This document shows, in pieces, positions 29,470 to 41,661 of a DNA stretch of 64,000 nt. Every line of letters begins with the position of its first letter. Positions within the stretch are counted from its first letter, which is position 1. The translations under genes were made by a program, and so were the position numbers. The notes below the pieces were generated by a model. The model worked only from the letters and a program-made list of their open reading frames with translations, was not told the origin of the DNA and did no database searches. The DNA is from Lineus longissimus (lineage: Eukaryota > Nemertea > Pilidiophora > Heteronemertea > Lineidae): NCBI RefSeq assembly GCF_910592395.1, contig NC_088308.1:15083501-15147500 (forward strand), written 5' to 3'.

Positions 29470-31020
29470 GTATGTATGTGTACAGTTAGACTATAGAGAG
29501 GTCAGTATACTTTAGGCAAGATTTTTTTATTCTTTGGCTCTCAGATTTTTTCAAGATATCTTTCAGGCGAGGGGGAAATAAAAATGAAAATAATATTTTA
29601 TTTTTTCATCATTTTGACCATTACAAGCATTACTGGATGAAATTTTTGGTAGGAGGAAAAGATGGAAATAAATCTTTATTCAAAATAAAATTGATAATCG
29701 ACATCTACCCAATGATTTTCGATATCGTAGTACCCCTGTACCAATTATTATATTGGGGATCGTGAGTCTCTGCTGTGCTACTGGACCACCAAACTATATA
29801 CTGGTGGGCTGTAACCCACTCTGCCTCGTCCGATTTCGGGGCCAGAAAATAAGCAAAACCATCAGATAATTGTCTTTTCCCAATTAAAAATATTTTAATA
29901 ATGGCATTTTACCTTTAAGAGAAATTCTAAAATACCTTGGTACCGTAAAGTCAACTTTTAAATGGAAAAATGCATAAGCCTCGTTCTGAGAGTGGAGTGT
30001 TTTGGACACGCAACCAAGATGCTTTACCAAAGTTCCCTCGGGTTGCACTAAAATGTGGAAACCATGCACACGTCACGTCAATGGAATTTCAGCTCACTTC
30101 AGAAGTTTGAGGCTCTCAAAACACTGCTTCAAACACAAATCAGCCAAGGAAGCATCAACCACTCTAAGTTTTTTAATGAGCACTACACATATTTGCCGAG
30201 AAAAACGCTCCAAATAGCCCATTTGCGCGGATTTTAGCATCACTTGATCGAGCCGATGCGGACTTCCTCCTATGCGCGCTGTACAAAATGTACATGTCTC
30301 ATTTTCTGTAATGTTGCCGTAACATAATGTAAACAACGGCGCTCCGGGCCGGCGATGGATGGAATTTGCCAAATTCGCACATATTCAAGTTATTTTCGTG
30401 GCCTATCTTTTGAAGTTTGAGGTATTTCAGAATAGAAATTGAACCCGAGGCGGAGGACCTTGGTTGAGTTACCAAGACACTCGAGGGTGGAGCTAAAATA
30501 CAGTCCAAACCCGAGCCGACAGGCGAGGGTTTGGACGAAATTTTAGCTCCACCCTCGAGTGTCTTGGTAACTCAACCAAGGTCCTCCGCCTCGGGTTCAA
30601 TTCCTTAAACAATTGTCAGTGTCAGGTGTCTTGGATTAAGGAACAACTGTTTCATGCATATGAAGCGGGCCAGTGAGTAAGATTGCACCAGCGCAGTGGG
30701 TTAAACTCAACAACGGGAAGAGCCATGCTGTGCTATTTTCAAATTTAACTGACCTGCCTCACAGGGCTATAAAAAGCATCTTTAACAATCTCTTGGTTTG
30801 ATGAATTGTTGATGTCAGCAAAAATGGCCCACTCCCAGGGGTATGTTTCACCTTCTGAACTCTCGTCTAAAATTCTTGTTCAACAGTCACATATAAACAT
30901 CAAGCAAAAGACATGATAAAACTACATAATGGACATGCAGTAAGCATTTACTTCGCAGTGGGTGGACGTCAAAGCAAACAATGCTATTGCTAGTTCCTTT
31001 ATTTTTATTTTCTTTTGTTT
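29470..31020. other. NAA60-like intron, first part
   Basis: No ORF worth calling. It contains the 166-bp palindrome at 30437-30602 and otherwise AT-rich DNA. Confidence 0.6.
30437..30602. repeat. 166-bp near-perfect palindrome
   Basis: Two 76-bp arms (30437-30512 and 30527-30602) are exact complements except for three adjacent mismatches near the loop; the loop is 14 nt. It starts AATTGAACCCGAGGCGGAGG. It could be a foldback MITE or a recent snapback duplication. No clear target duplication. Confidence 0.92.
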
Positions 31021-32032
31021 GGCTCACCGTAGGTCGTCCGTCGTCGTCTATATCCTGTTTCAAAAACAGTGGCACGTTTCTTAACCGCTAGGGCTATGAA
31101 CTTGAACCTTATTTTAACAGGACCGCTTAGGTCAGGTGACCTCTGACAATGAATTTTGGTCCGATCTGATTCTTGACTTGGCCACCAGGGTGCCAAAAGT
31201 TAAAACCAAGTGCGTGATCTTATTCTCCACAGAACTAAAAAATGGTACAAAGTGCAATATCATGCTTATAAGAGACTTGTTTTCAATGATATTTTTATGG
31301 TAGTTACTCCAAGCAAGGATACATCACATTTTTGATTTGACCTAATTTTCAGATAACAGAGGTCAAATGGTGTGAATTGGCTGTTTGGCACTATGGCACG
31401 TTTCTTAACCACTAAAGCTATGAACTTGAAATTTAGTAGACATGACTCCCTATGTCATGTAACCTCTGACACCGAATTTCGGTGCGATCTGATTCTTGAC
31501 TTAGCCACCAGGGAGCTAGAAGTGGTAACCTAAAAAGTGTGATGTCTCTCTTATGACTATGAGTGACTCATTTTCGATAACATTTTAATGGTAAGTACTC
31601 CTAGCAAGCATTCATCACATATCATATGGGTTGTTCATATGACCTAATTTTCAAGGTAACAAGGTCAAATGACATAAATTGGCCATTTGAGTGTAACTAT
31701 GGCACGATTCTTAACCGCTTAAGCTATGAACTTGAAATTTAGTACACATGACTCCCTACGTCATTTAACCTCGGACGTAGAATTTCGATCCGATCCCTTT
31801 CTTGACTTGGCCACCTGGATGCCAAAACTAAAAAGGTGAAAAGTACAATATCTCGCTTAAAAGCGACTTGTTTTCGAAGATATTTTTTGTGGTAGGTATC
31901 CCAAGCAACGATACGTCACATTTCGTACCGACTTTTGTTTAACCTATTTACTGTACATGTAGCATGTTTCTTAACCAGGATGAATTCCCAACCACCAAAT
32001 ATCTATATGGTGAGTGCAATGGCCCATGGCCA
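31021..32032 (+). mobile_element. HINE-like repeat family 3, copy 2
   Basis: Begins GGCTCACCGTAGGTCGTCCG after a T-rich stretch, carries three diverged modules, and ends GGTGAGTGCAATGGCCCATGGCCA. It lies inside the NAA60-like intron. The DR3-type motifs are partly decayed in this copy. Confidence 0.78.
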
Positions 32033-32043
32033 TTTTCCCTTTT

Positions 32044-32165
32044 CATGAAAGTCCATTATCATGAATTTTTCATGCATAAATGTCCATCGTTATGGTACTC
32101 TTTTTTTCTCTTTTCATAAAAGTTCTTTATCATGGAATTTTCATGCATAACAGTCCCTCGTTGTG
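32044..32165. repeat. Two-copy ~62-bp tandem repeat
   Basis: Two diverged units share TTATCATG, TTTCATGCATAA and GTCC(A/C)TCGTT. No coding sense. Confidence 0.6.
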
Positions 32166-32344
32166 CTACATGACCATTGTGAAGATCTTTCATCATGACA
32201 CCATTCCCCTTCCCCTTCCCAAATATGGATATACTTACCCTTACCGTATCAGTCCTGAGAAGGGACCACATGCAGAAAAAACTACACCCAATTTTCCCAG
32301 TGCCTATGCATGTACTATAAACCCAAACCATAACAAATCCTAGC

Positions 32345-32525
32345 CCAAGGCTTCGTACTTGTACGTAATTTGCGTATTTTATACGTAGACAGAATTGGTT
32401 TCTACACTCTACGTTTTTTCTCCATGTTTGTACGTAATTATTTTTCCTCAAAATACGCTTAATAAATGTCAGAATACGTTTCTATAAAGTGTGTTCTACG
32501 GGGTTTTTTTGTGATTTGTACGTAA
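32345..32525. repeat. TACG-rich dispersed repeat, copy 1
   Basis: Rich in TACGTA/ATACG words. GCTTCGTACTTGTACG aligns with GCTGCGTACCTGTACG at 63748 onward, in the same orientation. Unclassified. Confidence 0.5.
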
Positions 32526-33751
32526 CCCACCCCGTGCCCCCCACTCTTTTAATTCAGCCCCCTCCCTCCGACCCTTACACGTATTGCCGACCTGCCGGAG
32601 TTTCCTGTGCCCGCGTGCTTTCTCCATGGTTACTCCATGTACTCAGCCTCATTTGGCGCGCTCCGAACTTCACCGACTGACCGCCGAACAATCCCGAGTC
32701 CGCCATTATCGCCGAGCGCGGTATTCGCAGCAATGTGACAGGTACGCAGTCACCGATAATCTGGATTTCCCGATTTCTAAACGGAATCATGCCATCCTTA
32801 ACACCCCAGGTCAAGTGCATATTATGTGCAGACGCGAATATCAGTCAAGATTCTTTTTTTTCAGCATGATGTTTGAAAATTCTTGGCTTGAATGGCACCA
32901 TGTTGAACGCATGAGCGTATGTCAGTGATCCTGTGGCGTGTGCTATGTAGGCCTACATGCATTGACATAAACATGCTTCTTGGTTTCAAAAGTTTTCCGT
33001 GGTGATGATTCCTCCTTGATTTTACATGAATCTCAAAACTATGATCTGCTTATTGTAGTGATGTACAAGGATTAAATTTTGATAATAAACTGTTGAAATT
33101 AGTACATTACGTTGTTGTTTATTTCTACACATTTTGTTAGTAATCTTACACATAAAATTCCTTATGTCTACACAATTTTTAGGGAAAATACACACATTTT
33201 TTGGAAATCTTACACATACATTTTTTTTAGGGTAAGCAGCCCTGCTAGCCTCGTATACGCAATGCAAGTCGAGGCCCAGTAGCTAGCCTGGTTGCTTCCC
33301 AAATACAAAGTGGAGGAAAGGGGCCTCATGTGCTTTCATGACATCATCACTTTGGATTTGTAGTGTGCTAATGAAAAAGGAGAAGGATTATTGAAGTAAA
33401 AGCCACCCATTCTTTTAAGTTTTGAGCATGGTTTTGGTAGAGGAATTGTCAATCATCTTTTGTAACAGTTAACAACTAATAGCATTGGTCATTCCACCTA
33501 AGCCAGCTTTGGTGCACCCATGAGTTGCCAGGTGGTGTGGTCATAACTTCACTTCACATCCTGCCCATCAAAAGATCGGGAGATTTGTGATGTCCTCACC
33601 ATCGACATTGCTCTAGTCATGTTGATAATTTTTTGCAAACAGAAAGGAACCCTCAAAATCTACCTGCATTAAAAAAAGATCTGAAAAATGATGTTTGTTG
33701 ATGTTTGCAAAAAAGTATATGAGATAATTTATTTCACATCTTGATTTGCAG
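32526..33751. other. NAA60-like intron, last part
   Basis: No gene or clear repeat seen apart from the acceptor before 33752. AT-rich words near 33100-33230 are not coding. Confidence 0.45.
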
Positions 33752-33848
33752 GATGCTGATCTTCTCTCCAGTAATTCCTCATCTGGTGTTCATGTGGCAT
33801 ATATCCTCAGCCTTGGAGTTTTGAAAGATTTTAGAAGACAAGGGATAG
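33752..33848 (+). CDS. NAA60: NAA60/HAT4-like N-acetyltransferase, next internal exon
   Basis: A 97-bp exon between TTGATTTGCAG and GTAAAAAG. It encodes a variable acidic start (DADLLSSNSSSG), then HVAYILSLGVLKDFRRQGI, the central GNAT strand with the catalytic-region Tyr and the RxxGxG-type acetyl-CoA loop (the last Gly is split by the intron, phase 1). Frame and order agree with the exon at 29340, 4.28 kb upstream. The following exon, for the substrate-binding C-terminal half, was not found in the rest of the window. Confidence 0.9.
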
Positions 33849-33904
33849 GTAAAAAGTATTTCTATCTCTAATCTCCCCGCTTTCTGCAAACTTTGGGAGG
33901 TACT

Positions 33905-35405
33905 GTATTACCATTTGGTGTCGGTCAATATCTCAGTCTGTGCGTCCTGGAACGTTTCATGCACCAACTTGAAATTTTGTTACGTATTTGGTACCCCTCC
34001 ACTGATGTTCACAATGCCCTTAAAATTTCGATCTAAATCTGCCTCTAGCTACCAAGGAGAAATTTGTGAAAACAAACAAAATGCAATATCTCAGTTTTCA
34101 GTTGTTCGCCTATGGTATGTACTCATAGCAAAGGTACATCATATATATTACAGGTTTTGATTTTTAAAGTCACAGTGGTCAAATAGTGTAAATTGCCCAT
34201 TAGAGTGCAACTATGGCACATTCTTAACCCTTTTGCTGCCAACTTCGCATTTCTGCACAATGATTTTTGTTCCTTTTGCTGCCAACTTCGCATTTTGGCG
34301 AAATTTTCCTATGTGGTGAAAATACATTGATTTTTCGTCTGCTAGCGTCGTTTATGGTATATACCTATAGATGGCGTGGTAGAGGAGTTACCACGCTACG
34401 TTTCTACTGTACATGTTATATATCGATTTGCTGAGATTTCGGGTGAAAATCACTTCCAAAAGTTCACAAAATGGCGAATCGGATGTCATTATCACAGGTA
34501 CTCGATGAATTGGATATCATGCATGATTCAAAGAACTGTTTCGAAAGGTACCAAGCAGTTGTCAATTATTAGAATAGAGTTATCTGACTGCTACATACAT
34601 TCTATGACAGGACATTTGGCTGAGAAACTTTGAACTTTCATGTTCAGTTGAGGAAACCCTGAATTTTAGCTGTTTTATACCAGGCCCCCTCCATAGGGAC
34701 CCCTGACCCCCCTATCTACTATTAGTTCTCTGGTAGCACTAAAAAGGAGCTCTAGGGAGTGAAGGTATGTAATTTAGTCCCAACATATTACCATAAGTAG
34801 TAATTTTTCGTCTACAAAGTAAATGGCTGATCATTGAATTTTGAAGAATTTTGCTCGATTTCTGTAAATAACGCATCGGTATTTCTTGGCAATTTTGTTA
34901 CAAAGCAATACAAATTCAGGGTTTACAAGGTTATGGACTTAGAAAGGAAAGAGTAAAGAAACATGCAGATGCATAAAAATAGTTTTATTAGTTGTATTAT
35001 TACATTTATTCCAAATTACAGTGGTTTATTCTACAAAATCTTCAATTCTCATTAGTTATTCAAGATGGCGGCATGCAAATTAGGGCGTGACCTACTTTTT
35101 AAAAATTTTAATTTGAAGTCCAGGTCATACTGAACAACTTCCATGTGCATTGTTTTGACATATCTCCAATAGTTTTCTCAGGAAAAATATTTAAATTGAT
35201 CATATCAATTTTTTTCAATTTAACCTAAAATTGCTTGGCACTGAGGACTCAAAAAAAAAAAATTTGCTTGGCAGCAAAAGGGTTAACCAGTTGAGCTCTG
35301 AACTTGAAACTTAGTACACGTGACCCGCTACATCTGATAACCATTCACGCCAAATTAGACAATGTTAATATCCACACTCAATGGATATGTCTATTGTTTT
35401 TGCTC
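33905..35405 (+). mobile_element. Old, diverged HINE-like copy interrupted by a TTAA element
   Basis: The pieces 33905-34227 and 35283-35405 match one module of family 3 (for example TTTTGATTTTTAAAGTCACAG and AACTTGAAACTTAGTACAC). The piggyBac-like element at 34228 splits it at the TTAA of the module word CTTAACC, which other copies preserve uninterrupted. The outer ends are uncertain. Confidence 0.55.
34228..35282. mobile_element. piggyBac-like non-autonomous element (TTAA)
   Basis: 1,055 bp. The ends CCCTTTTGCTGCCAA and TTGGCAGCAAAAGGG are perfect inverted repeats with TTAA on both sides (34224-34227, 35283-35286). The end sequence recurs as a direct repeat about 45 bp inside the left end (CCTTTTGCTGCCAACTTCGC). 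No transposase ORF. Other copies of the surrounding repeat show the empty site. Confidence 0.88.
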
Positions 35406-36091
35406 ACCGTGGTTTTTGACATGTCTCTCCTAATTTGTGACTTGCAAAAGCCTAACATTCAACATTTATTATAACCTGCTATTGTCAAAAATCCGTCAAA
35501 GTCCCCCAACAGATCTTAACTTTACTCAGCGCCGGTATGGCACTTGCCTCCCACGATGCAATAATACTGAGTGAATAACTGGTCTGAACATAAGATTGAC
35601 CCGGCAGCCACGAGTTGGAAGGAGGCAGTTACTTGGAATGGCCATTTCCTTGAACCATCTCGTGTCTTAATCTCAACCTACCCTGAAAGCAGTTACCATG
35701 CTCATGCGCTGTATAATTTATGCTAATCTGCGACCTATCTACGGACACAGAGTTCCCATACTGAGAGTGTACATTATGTATGGTGTCTACAGGGTGTCTC
35801 TCGAAGAACGCAACAGTTATTAAAAGCATGATTATAAGAATACCTTATGTTAGTACCATGTGCATGTGATACTCTGTAGATGCGCTAGGGCAATAGAGAC
35901 CAGTTCCAGTTCGTTCCCTTTCCGGATGGCTGCACAATCATTGTTTGAATGAGGTGTGGAATATGGCATTTGTTCCATGATTGTGTTCATTTGGCCTTTT
36001 TAGGGAACCTTATCGCTGGCTGGCTGGGCTTCTGCTAGGAACGGCATGGAAGAATACAAAACGCCTCTTTCCTATAAAAACTTAGTCAACT
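35406..36091. other. Non-coding DNA with a mariner-type end
   Basis: No gene. At about 35778-35990 the sequence ACAGGGTGTCTCTCGAAGAACG and following DNA recur in inverse orientation at 52395-52570, so it is a dispersed repeat, possibly the end of a mariner-like element. Confidence 0.45.
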
Positions 36092-36235
36092 CTGACTTAT
36101 ATTTTCCAACAAGTCAAATATATAGCTAAACAATTACATAAGACATCACATAATAACATGTAAACTAGTGAAGGCCTTTTAAAAACCGGGCCTTAAAACA
36201 TTGCATAAACAAGTGCATAACTAAATGATTCCCCA
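36092..36235 (-). repeat. 145-bp dispersed block, copy 1
   Basis: Nearly identical to 51839-51985 in the same orientation, and the flanks differ on both sides. On the minus strand it starts TGTTGGGGAATCATTTAG, like the 5' edge of an LTR. Identity is uncertain. Confidence 0.6.
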
Positions 36236-36918
36236 ACATACTCCCACCTATTGGAGGAATCCAATACCAACTGACTAACATAGAGTCTACAACAAATAAA
36301 TGGTAAAGACCAACTGTCACAACCTTTAATAAGGACCTTATCAAATAACCGATGTGGGAGTACAAAAAAAGTGCACCAAAATTCTCATATATTGCACTGC
36401 ACTATACTGGAACGAATCGATTCGAAATAACTCATAACACTAAAAAATTTTTTTTTTTACCTTTGGGAGAGCACAAAACGTGACTAATATACATCACAAC
36501 ACTACTACTTAATCCAGTTCATTGAAATCTCTACCTTAGGACTATTCTGTTCAACTCAATAATATGTCCACTTACTAGATCTCAATAGACGAGCTCAAAC
36601 TCAACTTTGAAACTTCTAATTAGGAGTCTAAACAAATACCGGTATCTAATCAACTCCACAGCTTAGGTTCAAACTACACCCGACTCCAAGGTTGGATAAG
36701 TACGCTACAAATAAACATATAAACTATTAGCAACAGTAGTAATAATAATGGCAACGTGAAATTTAATAAAAAAACGGAATATATATATTGCAACTAAATA
36801 AATGTCAATTGTGTCCGATAGTCGAGCACAGAATCTATGGTCAAGTAGCACCAGAATGTTAACACTTTTCAACTGACCAACCTATGACATATTCAGCACA
36901 CAGTTATTGCTGGACACG
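36236..36918. other. Non-coding DNA
   Basis: Nothing recognisable seen; AT-rich, many stops in all frames. Confidence 0.4.
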
Positions 36919-37190
36919 CACACCCCAGACGAAAATTTCGAAACGCTCCCAAACGAACACGTCCGATCAGAACGCTTGCCAAACGATTTCCAAACGATCG
37001 TACTAAACGGATCTCAAACGCACGTCAAACGATTGTCAAACGCACTTCGTTTCAGACGAAACGATTGTCGAACGCACTTCGTTTCAAATGAACTGGAAAC
37101 ATAATTCGTTTCAAACGAACGGAAAACGCACTATCAAACGAACTTGAAACGTACTTCGTTTCAAACGAAATGTGCACGAAATGCGCATGC
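36919..37190. repeat. AAACG-rich degenerate array
   Basis: About 270 bp filled with AAACG/CAAACGA words and near-palindromes TTCGTTTCAAACGAA (around 37057, 37077, 37106, 37153). A weaker match lies at 42035-42120. The periodicity is irregular. Class unknown. Confidence 0.7.
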
Positions 37191-38080
37191 GATGCTCTTG
37201 TTTCCTTCTTTCATTGATTTATATCTTGAAAGACGGATGTGTATTTTGCCCATTTATCTTTGTTATTTTCGATCTTTATCGGTAAGTCTAATTGAGATTC
37301 AACAGTTGCATCTAGAGAAATTTGCTTCTAATTGCTACCGTATCACTGTTTTTAGTACTCAGCCTATAAATGTGCTTTTATAGGCCTATCTGTTCACAGT
37401 CCTGCGACATCAGGGCCGATCGCATGTGTTGAATATCAATCCTAAATTCTCATTTCAAGTAGTTAGGCTTGTATCAAGTAGGCCTAGGTCTATGACTAGA
37501 ATTAAATTAGTACCGATTCGCGCACATCGATCTTGCGGTCGGCCCAGACATGACATGTATGTATAGGCAGAATCATTCCTGCCTCCAAGACTTGCCGTTG
37601 TGTAACTGCACATGTAGGCTATACTAGTAGTCACTATAGCCTGTCCTAGCCATTCCCTATATTGGTACTCTTGGCTCTCCCATTTGAATGAGTCCTGCCA
37701 ATACCAAGCTGCAAAACAAATATAATAAACATCGTCAGCGCGGTGGCCGTATTGCCTTGGTATATGACTATTAAAGTTTCGAACTTACCCACTCTTTATT
37801 ACCAACCAAATGACCTAGGCCTACTTAATGACGTTAACAGACTGAAGTAGCGTTTGGTAAAGTAACTACATGCGTATAAATGTTAGAATTTTAATCCAAC
37901 CGACAACAAGAAGAGAAATTTTTTGAGGGCGTTGTGATACTGGGTGATACCGATACCCCCAGATAATTTTTTGGGTGACTGTATTCTCCCCGGTATTCCC
38001 CAATGCATTTAAGATTTAAACGATCGTACATGTATTTAAACCCCATCTCCACCACCAATTATTTCAGGTTTGTGTTCAGC
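37191..38080. other. Non-coding DNA
   Basis: No gene or repeat I can support. Confidence 0.4.
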
Positions 38081-38132
38081 ATGATGGATCCCGGTGATGT
38101 CAATGACATAGGCCTACCAGGTGCAGAAAAAG
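38081..38132 (+). CDS. Candidate first exon of an unidentified gene
   Basis: The ATG-led segment MMDPGDVNDIGLPGAEK ends at a donor (AAAAAG then GTAGGT). It joins in phase 1 to the open segment at 39582-39779, which follows a good acceptor. No family recognised; could be chance. Confidence 0.25.
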
Positions 38133-38289
38133 GTAGGTTTGATTAATGCTAATTGCTATACTAAAATGCTCTCTTCGAACTTTGATATACCAACCATCTA
38201 CCGTACTGTATTTATACTTGGTTTCATAAATTGTGTTCACACTTCCTTCTGCCACCAATGAAGATGCCTACCGGAAATTCAAGCTGTTT

Positions 38290-39480
38290 TCATGTTTTCA
38301 TTATAAAATCAAGAGAAGGCTATGTTTAGAATAATGAAATTAACGTGCACATTTATCTGGTCAGCTTCGATAGGTCTTATGGCTTCTGTAGGCTTCTGGT
38401 AGTGCATGAAGATTTCATTTTCTGAATGCTCATTCTTTTGAAATTGATATTTAAAAAAAAATGTATTAACTCGAACGGAAGGCTGGATTGCAGCACACAA
38501 CATTTACACTTTGTTATTTCGGTTCACTATGTCATCCTTATTTTGAATATTTTGACACAAAGTCTACGTCAAATCACCGATATTGGCATATAAAATAGAA
38601 TTGTAATCAATACAACACTATACCCGGGCTTGTCAGCCCGCCCCATGATTGATGGGCACGTGCATGGGCCTCTGTCACTTAAAGGGGACTACGCTGCCAC
38701 CTTCTATATGAAGCTGCTTCAATTTAGGAGTTATATTTAGAATGGGTAATGAAATGAACGTGTACATTTATCTGGTCAGCTTCGTGAGGTCTTCAGGCTT
38801 CTGTAGGCTTCTGGTAGTGCATGGATATTTCATAACTCTGAATGCTAATTTTTAGATAGATTGAAAATATTATTAATACCGGTATTTGTTCTTTATTTTT
38901 AATATTTTGGCACAAAGTCTGCGTCAAATCATCGATATTGGCATATAAAATAGAATTATAATCAATACCGGTACACCACTATTCTCACTCTCAGTCTAGT
39001 CAGCCCGCCCGTTGATTGATAGGCATGCATGTTCCTCTGTCAGTGTCACTTAAAGGGAAACTGAGCTGCCACTTTCTAAACAAGCTGCTTCAATTTAACA
39101 ATTATATTTAGAATAATGAAATGAATTTGCACATTTATCTGGTCAGCTTCGTGAGGTCTTAAGGCTTCTGTAGGCTTATGGTAGCGCATTGATATTTCAT
39201 AATTCTGAATGCTCTTTTTTTTTAAATACATTTAAAATGTATTAACTGGAACGAAGGGCTGGATTGTAGCATGCGCACACCCATTTACACTTTGATATTT
39301 TGGTTGACTATGTCAGTATGTTATCCTTATTTTTAATATTTTGACACAAAGTCTGCGTCAAATCATCGATATTGGCATAAAAATAGAATTATAATCAATA
39401 CCGGTACAACACTATTCTCAGTCTTGTCAACCCGCCCCTTGATTGATAGGCACGCATGGGCCTCTGTCAGTGTTACTTAA
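38290..39480. repeat. Three tandem ~390-bp repeats
   Basis: Each unit contains ACATTTATCTGGTCAGCTTC, GGCTTCTGTAGGCTT, GATATTGGCATA and CACTTAAA (near 38350, 38765, 39132 for the first motif). Units differ by roughly 10-20%, so the duplication is not recent. It lies in the candidate intron between 38132 and 39582. Confidence 0.85.
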
Positions 39481-39581
39481 ATGGAAAAAAAATACACTAC
39501 ATTTCATCAAAAAAAGATACAAGAAAAGTTTGTATTTGGTACATGTGAAACCAATTTAATCATCATTTTACATTTGTACAG

Positions 39582-39779
39582 GAGCTGCCAAGTCTGGAAA
39601 CTTCTTAGGCTTGACGGCCTATTGGCTATCACTAAAGTCTTTTTCTGTTCTGTTGAAATTTCAACTCGGTTCGACTGATGGAGTCTTCATTCCTTTCATG
39701 GATGAAAAGACTCTCAGAGGAATCAAAAAAATATATCAGCCTACATATGACGTATGCAGTGAAGATATGCAATGTTTGT
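39582..39779 (+). CDS. Candidate second exon of an unidentified gene
   Basis: Open from the acceptor (TTTGTACAG) to a donor GTAAGT at 39780. It encodes NFLGLTAYWLSLKSFSVLLK and FIPFMDEKTLRGIKKIYQ. The frame is compatible with 38081-38132, but joining to the next acceptor at 39965 gives an early stop. Unrecognised. Confidence 0.3.
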
Positions 39780-39965
39780 GTAAGTGGATTTTTGTTAGGA
39801 TGTTATTACTATTAATAGCGGAGATACTCATGGCGTGCAGGCTTAGTGTTTGATTTGTGATGAACATAAGTTTTGCAAGTGTAATAGAGCCGGTTCATAT
39901 TAGTATTCGTAGTTGTAATGTTATGTGCATGGTATATAATTAATAATTGTGTGTTATGATTTCAG

Positions 39966-40235
39966 CGTGTTTTCTGTAGAGGCCATGGGCAGAAAGATAG
40001 CAGCCAGGATGAAAGGCCAGCAAAAGCAGATTTGGTGAGCCGCAATGATGGATTGCACCCAACTTTGGAAGGAAGTGAGGTGTTGACGCAGCTTGTGAAG
40101 ATAACTCTCAAGCTACCGGGGGCTCGTACATCTAAAGTTCAAGATGTGGTTGTTCGTTATCCATATTCGTTCTGCCAGGTGTGCAGGGCAGCTGGACACG
40201 GTTCTGGAAATTGTCAGCAGTTTTGGTACAAGTGA
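39966..40235 (+). other. Open segment with SGNH-like and knuckle-like motifs
   Basis: Follows an acceptor-like TTTCAG. It contains NDGLHPTLEGSEVL, reminiscent of the Asp-x-x-His block of SGNH hydrolases, and CQVCRAAGHGSGNC, like a zinc knuckle, then a stop at 40233. It may be a fragment of a retroelement or the last exon of the candidate gene. Low certainty. Confidence 0.25.
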
Positions 40236-41661
40236 AGACTAGACTTAGGTGTTTTTATGTGTTTGTGGTGATTATGATGGTTGTTATTTGAATTGTAGAC
40301 CTAAAATCTTTTTGTAATGGTGAAGAGTCTTTATATATTGTAAGATTTGATGGTTTTAATTGTGAATTGATCAGTGGTGAATCGTAATAAATCTGAAAAT
40401 ATTGTCGATTTTGTGTTGGTTAGTATGTTTATTATAGCTGGGTTGTATTGTTTTGTTGGAAATGCGTATGGCAGGTTGTGAGATTATTTTGCTTTTGGGA
40501 AGGTAGAAAAAGCATCGTGTCTTCACTGCATTACTAAAGTATTGAACTAGAACTGTGAAATTTGCTTTCAGCAAATTTGTGTCCATCACCAGGGGGTGAC
40601 GAGTTGCTCCACAGCCATTCATACGTGGGTATGGCGATTTTACGAATCTGCCCAACATTGCAAAAGGAAGTAGTGTAGTGATCTCCCTGTCTATTCGCTA
40701 TACCGTTTCACGAATGATCTATTTCCGGACATATTCGCTCGCTCCTTTCTCAAAATAACACGCTCATTAATCATTCAAACAGTCAGATGGGCATGATAGT
40801 TCATCGATAAGCATTTACGGCTCTTAGTTCTGATTCCTACTTTCAACCGTCACACAGTTCTCCGTTTTCTTCGCTCAACATACTCGACAGCTCGCGGGAT
40901 CGGCCATGAGGATGACGTTAACATAACGGGGGCGGAGCTTAATACATGCTAATGTATGCATGATTGACAAAATCCCGGCCTCGCCGGCCCGTGATGTTAA
41001 AAATCGGAGCCAAAAAGTGCTTCAAAAGCACCGAAATGATCAGAATCTGGGGCCTATAATCAGCAAAAATCAAATACGTCTGCAAAAGATGATTACGTTA
41101 TAGAGTTCAGGGCGATGAAAAAAAGCCGTAACATCAATATTCATGGTAATATCGATGACGTCATTGTGGGGATTGCCGTGTATTAGAACTCTACTAAAAA
41201 TAATCCCTAAAACACCTCAGAAAACACCCTTCAAATCACCTCTGAAACACCACAGAAAACTTCAGACAAGTTGAAGGATGTTTATGTGGTGTTCATGAAG
41301 TGGTCCGTGGGTTCTTTTGAAACAAAATACCTCTACTGCATACGTCATCTTCAATGCCTTGATAGCCTTGTTGGTCTGCTTTGCCTTCAACCACGCTTTG
41401 TCATCCATGTTCCTCGGAGGAATAGTCGAAACTGTCACACACGAATTTGGTACAGCACACAAACATGACATACTATTTCATGAAAGCAATATTACAGAGA
41501 CCATAAAACGCTATTTTAAAACCCTATCAACCTCTTCTTCGAAACAAGCAACCTAATCAAGCAATTTTATACTTGAAGTTGTCTATCCATAATGTCTTCC
41601 AATGTTTACAATATTTTGCATAAGTTCAATGATTGCTTCTTCATCATTTGATTTAAAAAAC
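40236..41661. other. Non-coding DNA
   Basis: No supported gene. A short Gly/Cys-rich GC patch lies near 40970; ORFs around 41270-41560 have no recognisable motif. Confidence 0.35.

Noticed and set aside
32489-32928. Overlapping ORFs on both strands in a GC-richer patch
   Set aside because: Open on both strands because of composition; no recognisable protein on either.
34376-34633. 85-codon ORF within the TTAA element
   Set aside because: Does not look like a piggyBac transposase and the element ends show it is non-autonomous.
40371-40658. 95-codon minus-strand ORF
   Set aside because: No family motif, no repeat support, no splice context; likely chance.
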